Notes: a model not told the origin generated them from the letters alone. A DNA stretch of 64,000 nt from Mariprofundus aestuarium (GCF_002795805.1 NZ_CP018799.1:1233001-1297000), one strand, 5' to 3'. Counted from the stretch's first letter, positions 46,633 through 56,131 are shown. Numbers and translations are program-made.

Positions 46633-47415
46633 TTGGATATGTGTGCAATGTACAAAAATATTAAACGGCTCAAATACAAGCACATATATTTACCTGTTTT
46701 TGTTGTCTTATGGCTAAGCTTTTTTCTTGATAGCACCACGCTGGCTAAACAGATTACCTACAACCAATGGCTAACCAACACCCTAGTCTTTATAAGTTAT
46801 ATCTGGATCTATAGTCGTGTATCAAAAGTAATCAAACAACTGATGCTCTTTGGTCTACTTGTTGCCATTTTTGGAGAGGTTCTCTTCTCGCTTGTATTAG
46901 GCATGTACACCTATCGCTTAGACAATGTTCCAATCTATGTACCTTTTGGACATTCTATTGTCTATGCGAGCATCTACTATATCGCTAGAGAGCCCCTCGT
47001 ATTAAAGCATAAACAACGTATTTATAATGTTCTTTTTCCTATAATGATTATCTATTCATCCCTCTGGTTACTCTTGGCCAAAGACCTGTTTGGTTTTATT
47101 TGTATGATAGTAACTATGTGGCTTTTACACCGCCAACCATCGAGCAAGCTATTTTTTTTACTCATGTTCTTTATGGTTATCTATTTAGAGCTCGTTGGCA
47201 CCTATTATCAATGCTGGGTATGGCCCGAAATATGGTTTGATAAACTTTCGTGGATACCCAGTGCCAACCCACCCAGTGGAATTGGTGGGTTCTATTTTGC
47301 CTTCGATGTGGGTTGTTTATGGCTCTATAAACACTACAATATTAAACGCTGGCAGCGGTTTCGTGCGATTCAAAGAGTTCGAAAAACTATGGTTCAACCA
47401 ACCAATATCCAATGA
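46633..47415 (+). CDS. unknown membrane protein (paralog 2)
   Basis: A 260-residue protein with about seven hydrophobic segments. It matches its upstream neighbour in LGMYTYRLDNVPIYVPFGH, CWVWPEIWFDKLSW and SANPPSGIGGFY, so the two arose by tandem duplication. The invariant Arg-Leu-Asp-Asn, His and Trp-Pro-Glu in the loops suggest a shared binding or catalytic site in the membrane. I do not recognise the family. An ATG at 46639 or 46648 may be the true start. Confidence 0.65.
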   Translation: MDMCAMYKNIKRLKYKHIYLPVFVVLWLSFFLDSTTLAKQITYNQWLTNTLVFISYIWIYSRVSKVIKQLMLFGLLVAIFGEVLFSLVLGMYTYRLDNVPIYVPFGHSIVYASIYYIAREPLVLKHKQRIYNVLFPIMIIYSSLWLLLAKDLFGFICMIVTMWLLHRQPSSKLFFLLMFFMVIYLELVGTYYQCWVWPEIWFDKLSWIPSANPPSGIGGFYFAFDVGCLWLYKHYNIKRWQRFRAIQRVRKTMVQPTNIQ

Positions 47416-47496
47416 AACTGAGTCCTGCTTTTTCTACGCCCGTGTACCTTAATCCATTATTCAATAGCGGCGAAATAATGATTTCCTATTTGAATA

Positions 47497-48450
47497 TCAA
47501 AGTGTATTAGCTGTAATATCACCTTTATTATCAACAATTAAAAGCCGCATATTCAAGTTGTTTGGAGTAGGAAATGGTTGATTCCCAAGGATGAACAGTG
47601 CTGTGCTCCAGGCATCTGCCAGCATGGCGCTGTCAGCGACAACGGTTGCACTCTGGCTGCCTGCAGCAGGCCAACCTGTTTTAGGGTCAAGGATATGGTG
47701 ATAGCGCCTTCCCTCAAAAAGATAGTAGCGCTCATAATCACCTGAGGTCACAACAGCCACATCACCCTCCAGCTCCAGTGATTCAATCACCTCGCCCGCA
47801 AGCCGTGGGTGGCGGATGCCGATTCGCCATGGCCGATCCCCGTGGCGTCCGATCAGACGTAAATCGCCACCGGCATTGATGATAGCGTGCTCAATGCCAT
47901 GTGACTTCAGTATTTCGATACCTCGATCGATCGCATACCCCTTGGCAATGGCCCCAAAATCAAGCTGACAGCGTTTATTCAATCGCATCCATGCATCCCC
48001 CTGTTTTTCGACACAAAAGGCTGGAGGCGTTGCCTGTTCAATCTTCTTCTGGGGAGGGGGAGCTGTTGGTTTATCATGTAGAGAAAAGCCCCAGAGCAGG
48101 TTCAGTCCCCCCAGTGATGGATCAAATGCACCATGACTATCTATTTTGATTGTTTCTGCAGCCTCAAGAAGTCGGCTGACCTCATCAGGCAACCTGACGG
48201 GGGTCCCAACTGGTGCACGGTTGAACTGCTTTACACTGTTATCGTGTTCACCATAAACGGTGAAGAGATCCTCAATACGCTGCATCTCATTGGCGGCGGT
48301 CGAAATTGCCGTATTGGCTACCTCGTCATCAACGCCTACAACAGTGAACTCCACCAGCGTCCCCATAATAAAGCGGCTGTCGCGGATATCTGAGGGTGCG
48401 GAGCAGGCGGCGAGCGCTATCACAATCATGGAGGTAAACAGGCGCAACAT
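47497..48450 (-). CDS. apbE: ApbE, FAD:protein FMN transferase (lipoprotein)
   Basis: A 317-residue periplasmic lipoprotein: the signal sequence ends in the lipobox LAAC at Cys16. ApbE covalently attaches FMN to threonines of Rnf/Nqr and related proteins. Visible features are RFIMGTLVEFTVVG, FDPSLGGLNLLWGFS, the metal-binding region DFGAIAKGYAIDRG, NAGGDLRLIG and TSGDYERYYLFEGRRYHHILDPKTGWPA. All are complete. No Rnf or Nqr genes are in the window, so its target is elsewhere. Confidence 0.95.
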   Translation of the reverse strand: MLRLFTSMIVIALAACSAPSDIRDSRFIMGTLVEFTVVGVDDEVANTAISTAANEMQRIEDLFTVYGEHDNSVKQFNRAPVGTPVRLPDEVSRLLEAAETIKIDSHGAFDPSLGGLNLLWGFSLHDKPTAPPPQKKIEQATPPAFCVEKQGDAWMRLNKRCQLDFGAIAKGYAIDRGIEILKSHGIEHAIINAGGDLRLIGRHGDRPWRIGIRHPRLAGEVIESLELEGDVAVVTSGDYERYYLFEGRRYHHILDPKTGWPAAGSQSATVVADSAMLADAWSTALFILGNQPFPTPNNLNMRLLIVDNKGDITANTL

Positions 48451-48524
48451 TGCGCCATTGTTGTCTCAATCAGATCGCTTGCAAGAAAACAATAATTCTT
48501 CTGGGTTTGATATTTTGATTAAAT

Positions 48525-48547
48525 TACCTGAGAATTCCGCTCAGGTA
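48525..48547. promoter_or_regulatory. dyad upstream of erpA
   Basis: A perfect 8-bp inverted repeat TACCTGAG, 7-base centre, CTCAGGTA, 45 bases before the erpA start. A regulator-binding site is plausible; the spacing does not fit IscR type-2 sites. Confidence 0.4.
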
Positions 48548-48591
48548 TTTAGACAGGGGACTTCCTGACCCTTTTTTCGAGGTGATTTTAT

Positions 48592-48957
48592 ATGACAGTA
48601 ACACTGACCGAGGCTGCAGCTGAAAAAGTACAGGGGCTGCTTGAGCGTGAAAATAATGCAGAGCTGAATTTGCGTGTTTTTGTCTCCGGTGGGGGCTGCT
48701 CCGGCTTTCAGTACGGTTTCACATTTGATGACCAGATTAATGATAACGACACGCTGGTTGAGAATCATGGCGTCAAACTGCTGGTGGATCAGTCCAGTTT
48801 TGACCTGCTTAACGGCGCTGAGATCGATTATCAGACCTCAATTCAGGGCGAATCCTTTGTGATCCGCAATCCCAACGCCTCATCTACATGTGGCTGTGGT
48901 AAATCCTTTACGCCATCGGAGTCCGGCACTGGCTGTGCCAATAACTCTGGCTACTGA
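48592..48957 (+). CDS. erpA: iron-sulfur cluster insertion protein ErpA
   Basis: A 121-residue A-type carrier that delivers Fe-S clusters to apo-enzymes. The three ligand cysteines are in [11 protein letters not shown] and the C-terminal [27 protein letters not shown] and [14 protein letters not shown] favour ErpA over IscA or SufA (family knowledge). GAGGTG lies 9 bases before the ATG. A strong terminator follows, so it is probably a single-gene transcript. Confidence 0.95.
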   Translation: MTVTLTEAAAEKVQGLLERENNAELNLRVFVSGGGCSGFQYGFTFDDQINDNDTLVENHGVKLLVDQSSFDLLNGAEIDYQTSIQGESFVIRNPNASSTCGCGKSFTPSESGTGCANNSGY

Positions 48958-48976
48958 TATCATCGCACTACAGATT

Positions 48977-49005
48977 AAAACGGAGCCATTTGGCTCCGTT
49001 TTTTG
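48977..49005 (+). terminator. intrinsic terminator after erpA
   Basis: AAAACGGAGCCA, two-base loop, TGGCTCCGTTTT, continuing into further T residues: a perfect 12-bp stem with a T tail. Confidence 0.95.
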
Positions 49006-49034
49006 TTTGTGCAATTGGGAGTAGGGTTGGCAAC

Positions 49035-49973
49035 ATGAATGCGCTTGAAATCAACGGACTGACCAAAACCTACGGCAACGGCAAAACCGCATTGAACAAT
49101 GTGACGCTGACTGTACCGCAGGGAAGCTTTTTCGCGCTACTGGGCCCGAATGGCGCAGGCAAAAGCACCCTGATCAATATGCTTGCCGATACAGTGAGGC
49201 CATCTTCAGGAGAGGTAACTCTTTTCGGAAGAGAGCTGTTCAGTGATCGTGCATGGTGCAAAAGGCGCATAGGTGTTGTTCCTCAGGAGATCGCCTTTGA
49301 CCCTTTCTTTACACCGCGCGAAGTACTGCGCTTCACCTCAGGGTTGTTCGGCTGCAAACCAGATGAAGCTTGGATTGATGAACTGTTCGATCGACTGGAG
49401 TTAACCCAGCACTGCAATAAAAATACCCGTCAGCTCTCCGGTGGCATGCGGCGAAGACTATTGGTGGCACAGGCGCTCGTGCACCGGCCCGAACTGGTTA
49501 TTCTCGATGAACCAACCGCGGGTGTGGATGTGGAGCTTCGCAGGCGACTCTGGTCTTTCATGCGGGAGCTCAATGCCAAAGGCATTACGATTTTGCTGAC
49601 CACCCATTATCTCGATGAAGCGGAGGAGCTTTGCGATCAAGTTGCAATTATCGATCAGGGCAACCTACTGACTGCACGCCCAATGAAGGAGATGATGTCT
49701 GAAATTGCTTCATCACACCTCTGGCTTAACTATGGCAAGCCAGTCACGCTGACTGCAGAGGATAACAGTGCATTGGCAGCATTTGATCCGAGGGCGAATG
49801 ACGAGGGGGTCTGCCTGAAACTGGGTCACTTTGAAGGCGGCTCGACCTTTCATGAGGCATACGAAGCGGCTGTTTCCCGTTTTGGGCCACCCATTGATGC
49901 CGGTGTGCGCTCTGAAGATCTTGAAGATGTATTCCTGCGCCTGACAGCGAAGGAAGCTGGGGGCAGGGCATGA
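49035..49973 (+). CDS. yadG: ABC-2 type transporter ATP-binding protein (YadG-like)
   Basis: A 312-residue ATPase. Walker A GPNGAGKST, Q-loop in VVPQEIAFD, signature LSGGMRRR, Walker B LVILDEPTAGVD, and switch H in LTTHYLDEAEELC. The C-terminal 80 residues are a typical regulatory extension of the YadG/NodI group. ATG at 49035 is used; the frame is open further back into the terminator. It overlaps the permease gene by four bases. Confidence 0.92.
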   Translation: MNALEINGLTKTYGNGKTALNNVTLTVPQGSFFALLGPNGAGKSTLINMLADTVRPSSGEVTLFGRELFSDRAWCKRRIGVVPQEIAFDPFFTPREVLRFTSGLFGCKPDEAWIDELFDRLELTQHCNKNTRQLSGGMRRRLLVAQALVHRPELVILDEPTAGVDVELRRRLWSFMRELNAKGITILLTTHYLDEAEELCDQVAIIDQGNLLTARPMKEMMSEIASSHLWLNYGKPVTLTAEDNSALAAFDPRANDEGVCLKLGHFEGGSTFHEAYEAAVSRFGPPIDAGVRSEDLEDVFLRLTAKEAGGRA

Positions 49974-50740
49974 GGCCAATCAACCCGCGCGGCACATGGA
50001 CGCTCTTTCTACGCGAAATTCGCCGTTTCCTGAAGGTGAAGATGCAGACCATTTTCACGCCTGCTCTGACGGCGATGCTCTATCTGGTGATATTCCGTTA
50101 TGCAATGGGGGACCGGCATGTGCCGGGACTGGAGGTGGATTATTTCACCTTTCTGGTGCCAGGTTTGGCAATGATGGCGATGATGCAAAATGCCTTTGCC
50201 AACACCTCAAGTTCGATGATTATGGGTAAAGTGATGGGTATGCATATCTACCTGCTGATGGCACCGCTCTCAGCAGTCGAGGTGGTGTTTGCATTTCTGG
50301 CTGCTGCGGTAGTGCGTGCGTTGGTTGTGGCCACTGTATTTCTTGCCGTGCTGTTTCCTTTTGTCGATATCACACTCCTGCATCTAGGCATCATTCTGCT
50401 CTACGGTATCAGTGCCAGCATCATCATGGGCGGGCTGGGATTGATCGCTGGTATGTGGGCCAAGGATTTCGATAATGTGGCGATGGTGACAAATTTCGTA
50501 ATTTTGCCACTGACCTTTCTCTCCGGCGTTTTCTACTCAGTAAAACAGCTGCCGGAGATTTGGCAGCAATTTAATTATGCCAATCCATTTTTCTATCTGA
50601 CCGATGGATTCCGTTACGGTTTCCTCGGCATCGGTGATACAGATCCCTTTGCATCGATTTCTATTGTTATTGGCTCGGTAGTAGTTACGGTTCTGTGCTG
50701 CTGGTATTTATGGTACAGCGGCTGGAGGATGAAGGAATAA
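49970..50740 (+). CDS. yadH: ABC-2 type permease (YadH-like)
   Basis: A 256-residue inner-membrane protein with six spans, beginning NPRGTWTLFLREIRRFLKVKMQTIFTPALTAMLYLVIF, the normal start of YadH/NodJ permeases, and containing FVILPLTFLSGVFYSVKQLPEIWQ, a conserved ABC-2 segment. With the adjacent ATPase it would form a dimeric exporter of unknown substrate. It is coupled at both sides: ATGA overlap upstream, and rlmE starts at the base after its stop. Confidence 0.92.
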   Translation: MRPINPRGTWTLFLREIRRFLKVKMQTIFTPALTAMLYLVIFRYAMGDRHVPGLEVDYFTFLVPGLAMMAMMQNAFANTSSSMIMGKVMGMHIYLLMAPLSAVEVVFAFLAAAVVRALVVATVFLAVLFPFVDITLLHLGIILLYGISASIIMGGLGLIAGMWAKDFDNVAMVTNFVILPLTFLSGVFYSVKQLPEIWQQFNYANPFFYLTDGFRYGFLGIGDTDPFASISIVIGSVVVTVLCCWYLWYSGWRMKE

Positions 50741-51385
50741 ATGAGTTTCAGTTCTAAGAGCAAAGCCGCGCGGAAAACCTCAGCATGGTATCAGCGCCAT
50801 GCCAATGATCCGCATGTAAAACAGGCCCAGAAAGAGGGGAAACGTTCGCGTGCCGCCTTTAAACTGACTGAAATCCTTGATCAGCATAAGCTTGAGATCA
50901 AGAAGAATGCCGTGGTTGTTGACCTCGGTTGTGCACCTGGCTCATGGAGTGTCGAGCTAGCCAAAAAGGTTGGCCCGGATGGGTTGGTGATCGGTATTGA
51001 CCTGCTTGAGCTTAACCAGATTACAGGCGTAACCCTGATAAAAGGCGATTTCGATAGCCCTGAAGGACAGGCTGCCCTGAAAAATGCTTTGAACGGACGT
51101 CAGGTTGATGTTGTTGTTTCCGATATGGCGCCAGAGATGAGCGGCAATAAGCTGGTGGACCAGATGCGCATGATTGGCCTGAATGAGATGACGCTTCACT
51201 TTGCCCGCCAGTATTTGAAGCCCGGTGGCGATATCCTGATGAAAACCTTTATGGGTGAAGGTTATGACACGTTCCGGCGTGAACTGGGTCAATCATTCAA
51301 ACGCATCAAAAACATCAAGCCGGCCGCCAGCCGCAAGACCTCACCGGAATTTTTCCTGCTCGGGCTCGACTTTAAGGGCGAGTGA
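50741..51385 (+). CDS. rlmE: 23S rRNA (uridine-2'-O)-methyltransferase RlmE
   Basis: A 214-residue FtsJ/RrmJ enzyme that methylates U2552 of 23S rRNA. RSRAAFKLTEI, the SAM motif VVVDLGCAPGSWS, VVSDMAPEMSGNK, GGDILMKTFMGEG, and SRKTSPEFFLLG supply the K-D-K-E catalytic tetrad. ATG follows immediately after the yadH stop, with AAGGA in the 3' end of that gene. Confidence 0.96.
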   Translation: MSFSSKSKAARKTSAWYQRHANDPHVKQAQKEGKRSRAAFKLTEILDQHKLEIKKNAVVVDLGCAPGSWSVELAKKVGPDGLVIGIDLLELNQITGVTLIKGDFDSPEGQAALKNALNGRQVDVVVSDMAPEMSGNKLVDQMRMIGLNEMTLHFARQYLKPGGDILMKTFMGEGYDTFRRELGQSFKRIKNIKPAASRKTSPEFFLLGLDFKGE

Positions 51386-51401
51386 TCTGTTTTATTTGGA
51401 T

Positions 51402-51863
51402 TTAACGCTTCTTGCGTCTACTGCGGAAGAAACGTTTAAGCAAATCACCGCACTGCTCTGCCATAACACCGCCTGAGATCTCCGGCTGATGATTCAGCCT
51501 ATCATCTGAAAGTATCTGGTAGAGGGACTCCACAGCGCCCGTTTTGGGGTCACTGGCTCCGTAGACGACACGTTTAATGCGCGCATGCACGATCGCACCG
51601 GCGCACATTGTACAGGGCTCCAGCGTTACATAGAGCGTACTGCCGTTAAGGCGGTAGTTGTTGGTAACAGTGCAGGCTTGGCGGATCACGCGCATCTCTG
51701 CATGCGCCGAAGCATCATGCAGGGATATCGGTGCATTGCTGGAAATTAGTTCCGTGCCATCTTCAAGAAGCAGCAGGGACCCGACTGGAACTTCTCCATT
51801 TTCCGCTGCGATTTCAGCCTGTTGCAGCGCTATATTCATGTAGTATTTGTCGTCTTTCATCAC
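51402..51863 (-). CDS. tadA: tRNA-specific adenosine deaminase TadA
   Basis: A 153-residue zinc deaminase that converts A34 to inosine in tRNA-Arg(ACG). The zinc and proton-shuttle residues are in AHAEMRVI (HAE) and LEPCTMCAGAIVHARIKRVVYG (PCxxC). It is co-directional with and overlaps by four bases the permease genes upstream, so it is the last gene of a three-gene operon. Confidence 0.95.
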   Translation of the reverse strand: MMKDDKYYMNIALQQAEIAAENGEVPVGSLLLLEDGTELISSNAPISLHDASAHAEMRVIRQACTVTNNYRLNGSTLYVTLEPCTMCAGAIVHARIKRVVYGASDPKTGAVESLYQILSDDRLNHQPEISGGVMAEQCGDLLKRFFRSRRKKR

Positions 51864-52681
51864 TGCTTTAGCTTAGGATCGAAGTAATCCCTTAACCCTT
51901 CACCAAGCAGGTTATACCCCAATACCGTGATCAGGATGGCAAGGCCGGGGAACATCGAGAGCCACCAGGCAATCTGAATATTATCTTTGCCCTCAGTCAG
52001 GATATTGCCCCATGAGGCATCGGGTGGTTGCACGCCAAGCCCCAGAAAAGAGAGGCCGGACTCGACCAGTACAGCACCGGCAATACCCAGCACTGCCGAG
52101 ACCAGTACAGGGCCCATAGCGTTGGGCAGTAGATATCGCCACATCATCCGAATTGAGGAGACACCCAGCCCCTGAGCAGCCATGACAAACTCACGATTTC
52201 GCAGTGAGAGAAACTCTGCCCGAACCAAACGAGTGACGCCCATCCAGGAGGTCAGGCCGATTACAATCATAATATTCCAGATCGATGGCTCCAGAAAGGC
52301 AATCACGGCGAGAATAAGAAAGAAAGTAGGGAAGCAGAGCACCATATCGGTCAGGCGCATCATCATCGCATCAACCCTTCCGCCGCTATAGCCAGCAACA
52401 GCACCAAGCACCAGCCCGATGAGCAGAGAGATGCCGACAGCAACAAAGCCGACTGCCAGTGAAACTCGTGCACCATAGAGCATCCGGGAAAAAACATCGC
52501 GTCCAAGCGTGTCAGTGCCGCACCAGTGCTCCCATGAGGGAGGGAGCAGGATCACTTTGACATTGATTTCACTCGGATCGAAAGGGGCGATCCACGGTGC
52601 CAGTAGCGCCAGTACCGTTACGCAGGCAACAATAATGCCGCCGACAAACATAAGCGGAGATGATTTGGCAAATGCAATCAT
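51860..52681 (-). CDS. ABC transporter permease, DppC/OppC type
   Basis: A 273-residue permease with six spans. N-terminal [27 protein letters not shown] and [27 protein letters not shown] are the family's OppC_N and BPD_transp_1 segments; the cytoplasmic EAA loop is near [23 protein letters not shown]. These permeases import oligopeptides or nickel with partner DppB, ATPases and a binding protein; only the two permeases are encoded here. Confidence 0.92.
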   Translation of the reverse strand: MIAFAKSSPLMFVGGIIVACVTVLALLAPWIAPFDPSEINVKVILLPPSWEHWCGTDTLGRDVFSRMLYGARVSLAVGFVAVGISLLIGLVLGAVAGYSGGRVDAMMMRLTDMVLCFPTFFLILAVIAFLEPSIWNIMIVIGLTSWMGVTRLVRAEFLSLRNREFVMAAQGLGVSSIRMMWRYLLPNAMGPVLVSAVLGIAGAVLVESGLSFLGLGVQPPDASWGNILTEGKDNIQIAWWLSMFPGLAILITVLGYNLLGEGLRDYFDPKLKQ

Positions 52682-53661
52682 CCGTTTCTCCCGTGGCGGA
52701 TTCGAGGGTCAGCCCACGCATAGGAGATATCGGCAATCAGGTTGCCGAGAAGCGTGAGTACCGCACCAATAACGGTAATACCCATCACCAGCGGATAATC
52801 GCGCGACATAACCGCTTCAAAGAAGAGTAGTCCCATGCCCGGCAGTGAGAAGAGCTGCTCTACAATGACGGAACCACCAATCAACCCGGGAATAGAGAGG
52901 CCAAGCAGCGTAATAATCGGTAACAGTGCATTTTTAAGTGCCAGTCGGTAGCGAATACTCTGCTCAGGAACACCCATGGCACGGGCTGTGGTGATATAGT
53001 CGGAACTGATGACCTCAAGCATGCCGGAACGCATAAAGCGGCTCATACCGGCAAGGCCACCGATCGCGGATACGAAAATCGGCAGTAGCAGATGGCTCAT
53101 CAGGTCTGCCTGTTGTTGCCAGAAGCCCATCTGCTGCCAGTTGTAATCGTGCAGGCCGGAAATCGGCAGTAGATTCATATTAACGCCAAGACTGATCATC
53201 AGCAGCAAACCAAGCCAGAAAGAGGGGATAGCAAAACCGATAAAAACGAATATTGTCATGCACTTATCAAGCCATGAGTCACGTTTAACTGCACTAATTA
53301 TGCCAATCGGAATAGCGATGATGATAATCAGAAGCATGGCAAGGATGTTGATCCAGAGGGTCACAGGGATCCGCTCGGATATTTTGTCGATCACATCCCG
53401 GCCATCGGCAGAGAATGATTTGCCGAAATCAAGTACAACAAGCCGGTTAAGCCAGTTCAGGTACTGCTCATGCAGCGGCTTATCCAGCCCATAATAGGCG
53501 CGCAGGCGCTCGATATCCTGAGCGGAGACCTTGGGGTTAAATTCCTGGCCAACCACGACTGGCTCGCCGGGGGCAAGATGCATCATGCCGAAGGAGATAA
53601 TCGTGATCCCGAAGAGAAGGGGGATCATGCCGGCAAGTCGTTTAAGAAGGTATTGGGTCAC
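52678..53661 (-). CDS. ABC transporter permease, DppB/OppB type
   Basis: About 327 residues when started at GTG 53661 ([33 protein letters not shown], the usual family N-terminus); the frame is open 26 codons further upstream but those residues are unlike the family. Six spans; the EAA loop is [34 protein letters not shown]. It overlaps the DppC-type gene by four bases. No substrate-binding protein gene is nearby, so the partner genes are elsewhere. Confidence 0.9.
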   Translation of the reverse strand: MTQYLLKRLAGMIPLLFGITIISFGMMHLAPGEPVVVGQEFNPKVSAQDIERLRAYYGLDKPLHEQYLNWLNRLVVLDFGKSFSADGRDVIDKISERIPVTLWINILAMLLIIIIAIPIGIISAVKRDSWLDKCMTIFVFIGFAIPSFWLGLLLMISLGVNMNLLPISGLHDYNWQQMGFWQQQADLMSHLLLPIFVSAIGGLAGMSRFMRSGMLEVISSDYITTARAMGVPEQSIRYRLALKNALLPIITLLGLSIPGLIGGSVIVEQLFSLPGMGLLFFEAVMSRDYPLVMGITVIGAVLTLLGNLIADISYAWADPRIRHGRNG

Positions 53662-53783
53662 AGCGTGACTATAGCGAAGGCGCACCAAAAAAGAACAGAT
53701 GAACAGACATAAATAGACAGTCAGGGGCAATCTCGGCATTGACGATGGGGATCGATAACATTAGAAACCGGCCTCCGCAAAAG

Positions 53784-53858
53784 GCTCCCATCGTCTAGCG
53801 GTTAGGACGCTGGCCTCTCACGCCGGAAACAGGGGTTCGATTCCCCTTGGGAGTACCA
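53784..53858 (+). tRNA. tRNA-Glu (anticodon CTC)
   Basis: The cloverleaf folds with acceptor GCTCCCA/TGGGAGT, anticodon stem CTGGC/GCCGG, loop CTCTCAC with anticodon CTC at 53817-53819, and T-arm AGGGG TTCGATT CCCCT. The CCA end is encoded at 53856-53858. It is flanked by a T-tailed terminator, not by an integrase. Confidence 0.95.
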
Positions 53859-53866
53859 ATAAAATA

Positions 53867-53898
53867 AAGCACTTACGAGCAATCGTGGGTGCTTTTTT
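53867..53898 (+). terminator. terminator after tRNA-Glu
   Basis: AAGCAC-TT-ACGA, loop, TCGT-GG-GTGCTT stem followed by T residues, nine bases after the tRNA CCA end. Confidence 0.85.
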
Positions 53899-54211
53899 CT
53901 TAGCCCCAGCCAGGGCGCACAGGTTATGCAGGCCAGCGCAGATCAGGTCTTCCCGAAAACACATCATATCAAGCTCGATGCTTATAACTCAGGATGTATT
54001 TGTACTTTGATAGCACAGACATACTAAATTTATGCTACAAAAAACTTTAATGGGATGTAGGGAGCAATGGGGTGGTCGGTCTGGTTGCCAATTTGTTTGT
54101 GTGGATGAGGGAAGAGGCTTGCATGCTTGTTGGCCGACATAACCCATGGCAAGATTGATTGAAACGTTAATCAGAGGATAAACCTATATCGCAGACGTAT
54201 GGGAGGCACAT
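53899..54211. other. spacer upstream of the cytochrome-porin operon
   Basis: No coding frame or RNA recognised. It must hold the promoter of the cytochrome gene; the best guess is TTGATT, 16 bases, GATAAA (54156-54183), which is a weak match. Confidence 0.35.
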
Positions 54212-54256
54212 ATGAAGTTCAAACGCGTGTTTATGGAGGTCAGGTTTTATGCGTAA
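54212..54256 (+). CDS. possible 14-residue leader peptide
   Basis: ATG at 54212 is preceded by GGGAGG and runs 14 codons (MKFKRVFMEVRFYA) to a TAA that overlaps the start of the cytochrome gene. Its 3' part also contains the GGAGG used by that gene. Translational coupling is possible, but the frame may be accidental. Confidence 0.25.
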   Translation: MKFKRVFMEVRFYA

Positions 54257-54737
54257 GCTAAGCGTATTCGCAGGCCTCCTGTTTATTACACTTCTAACTC
54301 AATCATGTGCTTCCGACCCGTCATCAGGCAGAGCAGAACTTAAGAACACCGGCGAAGCCGATATTCATGCCGTTTCAGATGAGCGGATCAAAGTACTCAT
54401 GCAGAACCTGAAAGCGCAGACCTATAACCGATACGATTCAGCGCTTGAGAGCGAAAAAGAGCAGGCCAAATATTTTCGGGAGATTGCCGATATCGCCGAA
54501 GAGGTCGGAAGATCAGCGAAATCGGTTGCTTTTCTTGGGGTGCAACAGCCTCTTAATCAGAGCGAACGAGTAAAATTTCTGGGATTTGCCGACAAACTTA
54601 GTAGTCAGGCAGGTGAGATTAAAGTGCTGGCGGATTCAGGCAAGGACAGAGCGCTTCGAAATAAAATGAATCAGATGATAGGCACATGTAACAGTTGCCA
54701 TGACAACTTCCGGGTCATGCCGGGGGGTGTGAAGTGA
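54249..54737 (+). CDS. lipoprotein monoheme c-type cytochrome (c'-like)
   Basis: A 162-residue protein with a lipoprotein signal ending LTQSC (Cys19). The rest is mainly helical and has one heme-binding motif CNSCH at residues about 147-151 near the C-terminus, as in cytochrome c' and c-556 (four-helix bundle). It would be a membrane-anchored periplasmic or outer-membrane heme protein. Its stop overlaps the porin start (GTGA), so the two are co-translated. Role in electron transfer or gas binding cannot be decided. Confidence 0.85.
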   Translation: MRKLSVFAGLLFITLLTQSCASDPSSGRAELKNTGEADIHAVSDERIKVLMQNLKAQTYNRYDSALESEKEQAKYFREIADIAEEVGRSAKSVAFLGVQQPLNQSERVKFLGFADKLSSQAGEIKVLADSGKDRALRNKMNQMIGTCNSCHDNFRVMPGGVK

Positions 54738-56131
54738 GTCAACTGAGACTAAACCGTAACATCTCCCGATTATCCCTTACCATAATTGCGGTAGGCTGTT
54801 TTGCACTATTGGCTCCAATTACCGCTGCTGCCGAGGAGCTCGACAACCAGATGGTTCGACAAGAGCTCGAGATGCTCAAGCAGCGGATTGCCGATCTGGA
54901 GCGTTTACTTAACCAACAGCAGCAGCCAGAGAAGACAGTCGCTGCCCAGGCTTCCGAGCAGGTCATAGAGGAGGAAGAGGTGAGTGAGGTTGCCGATTTC
55001 ACTGAGGAAGGGCCACCAAAAGAGAAGGGTGAAGTTGAGATAACTACTGCCGGTTCGACCTTGACCGTCGGTGGTCAGATTAGGCTAAATACCGCTTATA
55101 ACAATCCTGCCGGCAGCTCAAACTTCGGCATGAGTGCCTCTGGAATTCCATCTTTAACTGCGGCACGGGGCGAGAGGGGGCACCTCTCCGCGCAAGCCCA
55201 AGATAGCCGCTTCTGGTTTAAAACGCATACACCTATAAATGGAGATGCCCTTCGAACCCTGATCGAGATCGACTTCTGGGGCTCAGCGGGCAACGAGCGG
55301 GTAAGCAATTCACACAATATCAGGCTCAGGCATGCTTATGCCGAGTATGCAGGCTTTACCATCGGCCAGACGAACTCGACCTTCATGCACTCCGGCACCA
55401 CACCAGACCTGATCAACGATTCGACGGCAGATGTCTTTGTTCGTCAGCCGCTTATCCGTTATTCCCATCCATTTGATAGCGGCGACTTCCAAGTGTCATT
55501 TGAACAGCCTGAAACGACACTGCTGGACTCTACGGCTACTCAGGTTGTACCTGATGATGACCGTCTCCCTGACCTAGCGGCCAAACTGACCTGGCGGCCA
55601 AGCTGGGGGCAGGTGTCGGTTTCCGGTCTTCTGCGCCAGCTTCGTATTGATACCGGTGGCGCAGCACTTGGGGCTGTGCCTGCCGGAGTTACGGATCAGG
55701 CGGTCGGCGGTGCACTCTTCGCTTCAGCGCGTATCAACCTGTGGGGGGCGGACAACCTTCGCCTGGGTTATGTTTATGGCAACGCCCTTGGCCGTTATGT
55801 CTCCTATAACAGCTTTAACGATGCGGCGATCGATGCGGCAGGCAACATCCATCTGCAGCGGGCAATGGCCGGCTTTGGCGCCTACCAACACTGGTGGGAT
55901 GACAACTGGCACTCCTCATTTGTCTTTACGCGCTCACAGGTCAATAACGACATCACTGTCGTGCCAGCAACAGCCTTCCGCTATATCCAGTCCTACCATG
56001 CAAACCTGCTCTGGGCACCACTGATGAATACTAGTATGGGTCTTGAGTACATTCATGCGACCTCGAAGATGGAGAACGGCGAGAAAGCAAAATTACAGCG
56101 GGCGAAGTTTTCGGCGGTCTATAAATTCTGA
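54734..56131 (+). CDS. DcaP-like outer-membrane porin
   Basis: A 465-residue protein. Signal peptide near residues 10-33 (SLTIIAVGCFALLAPITAAA), then a coiled coil (MVRQELEMLKQRIADLERLLNQQQ), an acidic linker, and a beta barrel beginning TTAGSTLTVGGQIRLNTAYNN and ending AKFSAVYKF (terminal Phe). RHAYAEYAGFTIGQTNSTFM is typical of DcaP-family trimeric porins. The GTG start overlaps the cytochrome stop. Typical substrates of the family are small anionic or dicarboxylic compounds (family knowledge). Confidence 0.9.
   Translation: MSQLRLNRNISRLSLTIIAVGCFALLAPITAAAEELDNQMVRQELEMLKQRIADLERLLNQQQQPEKTVAAQASEQVIEEEEVSEVADFTEEGPPKEKGEVEITTAGSTLTVGGQIRLNTAYNNPAGSSNFGMSASGIPSLTAARGERGHLSAQAQDSRFWFKTHTPINGDALRTLIEIDFWGSAGNERVSNSHNIRLRHAYAEYAGFTIGQTNSTFMHSGTTPDLINDSTADVFVRQPLIRYSHPFDSGDFQVSFEQPETTLLDSTATQVVPDDDRLPDLAAKLTWRPSWGQVSVSGLLRQLRIDTGGAALGAVPAGVTDQAVGGALFASARINLWGADNLRLGYVYGNALGRYVSYNSFNDAAIDAAGNIHLQRAMAGFGAYQHWWDDNWHSSFVFTRSQVNNDITVVPATAFRYIQSYHANLLWAPLMNTSMGLEYIHATSKMENGEKAKLQRAKFSAVYKF

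Noticed and set aside
48525-48547. IscR type-2 site before erpA
   Set aside because: The CC and GG positions of the dyad are 15 bases apart instead of 13 and the outer A/T positions do not fit; kept only as an unassigned dyad.
53784-53858. tRNA-Glu as attachment site for an island
   Set aside because: No integrase gene lies next to it and no repeat of its 3' end was noticed in the following 4 kb; the chimeric arm-domain gene is too far and lacks a catalytic part.
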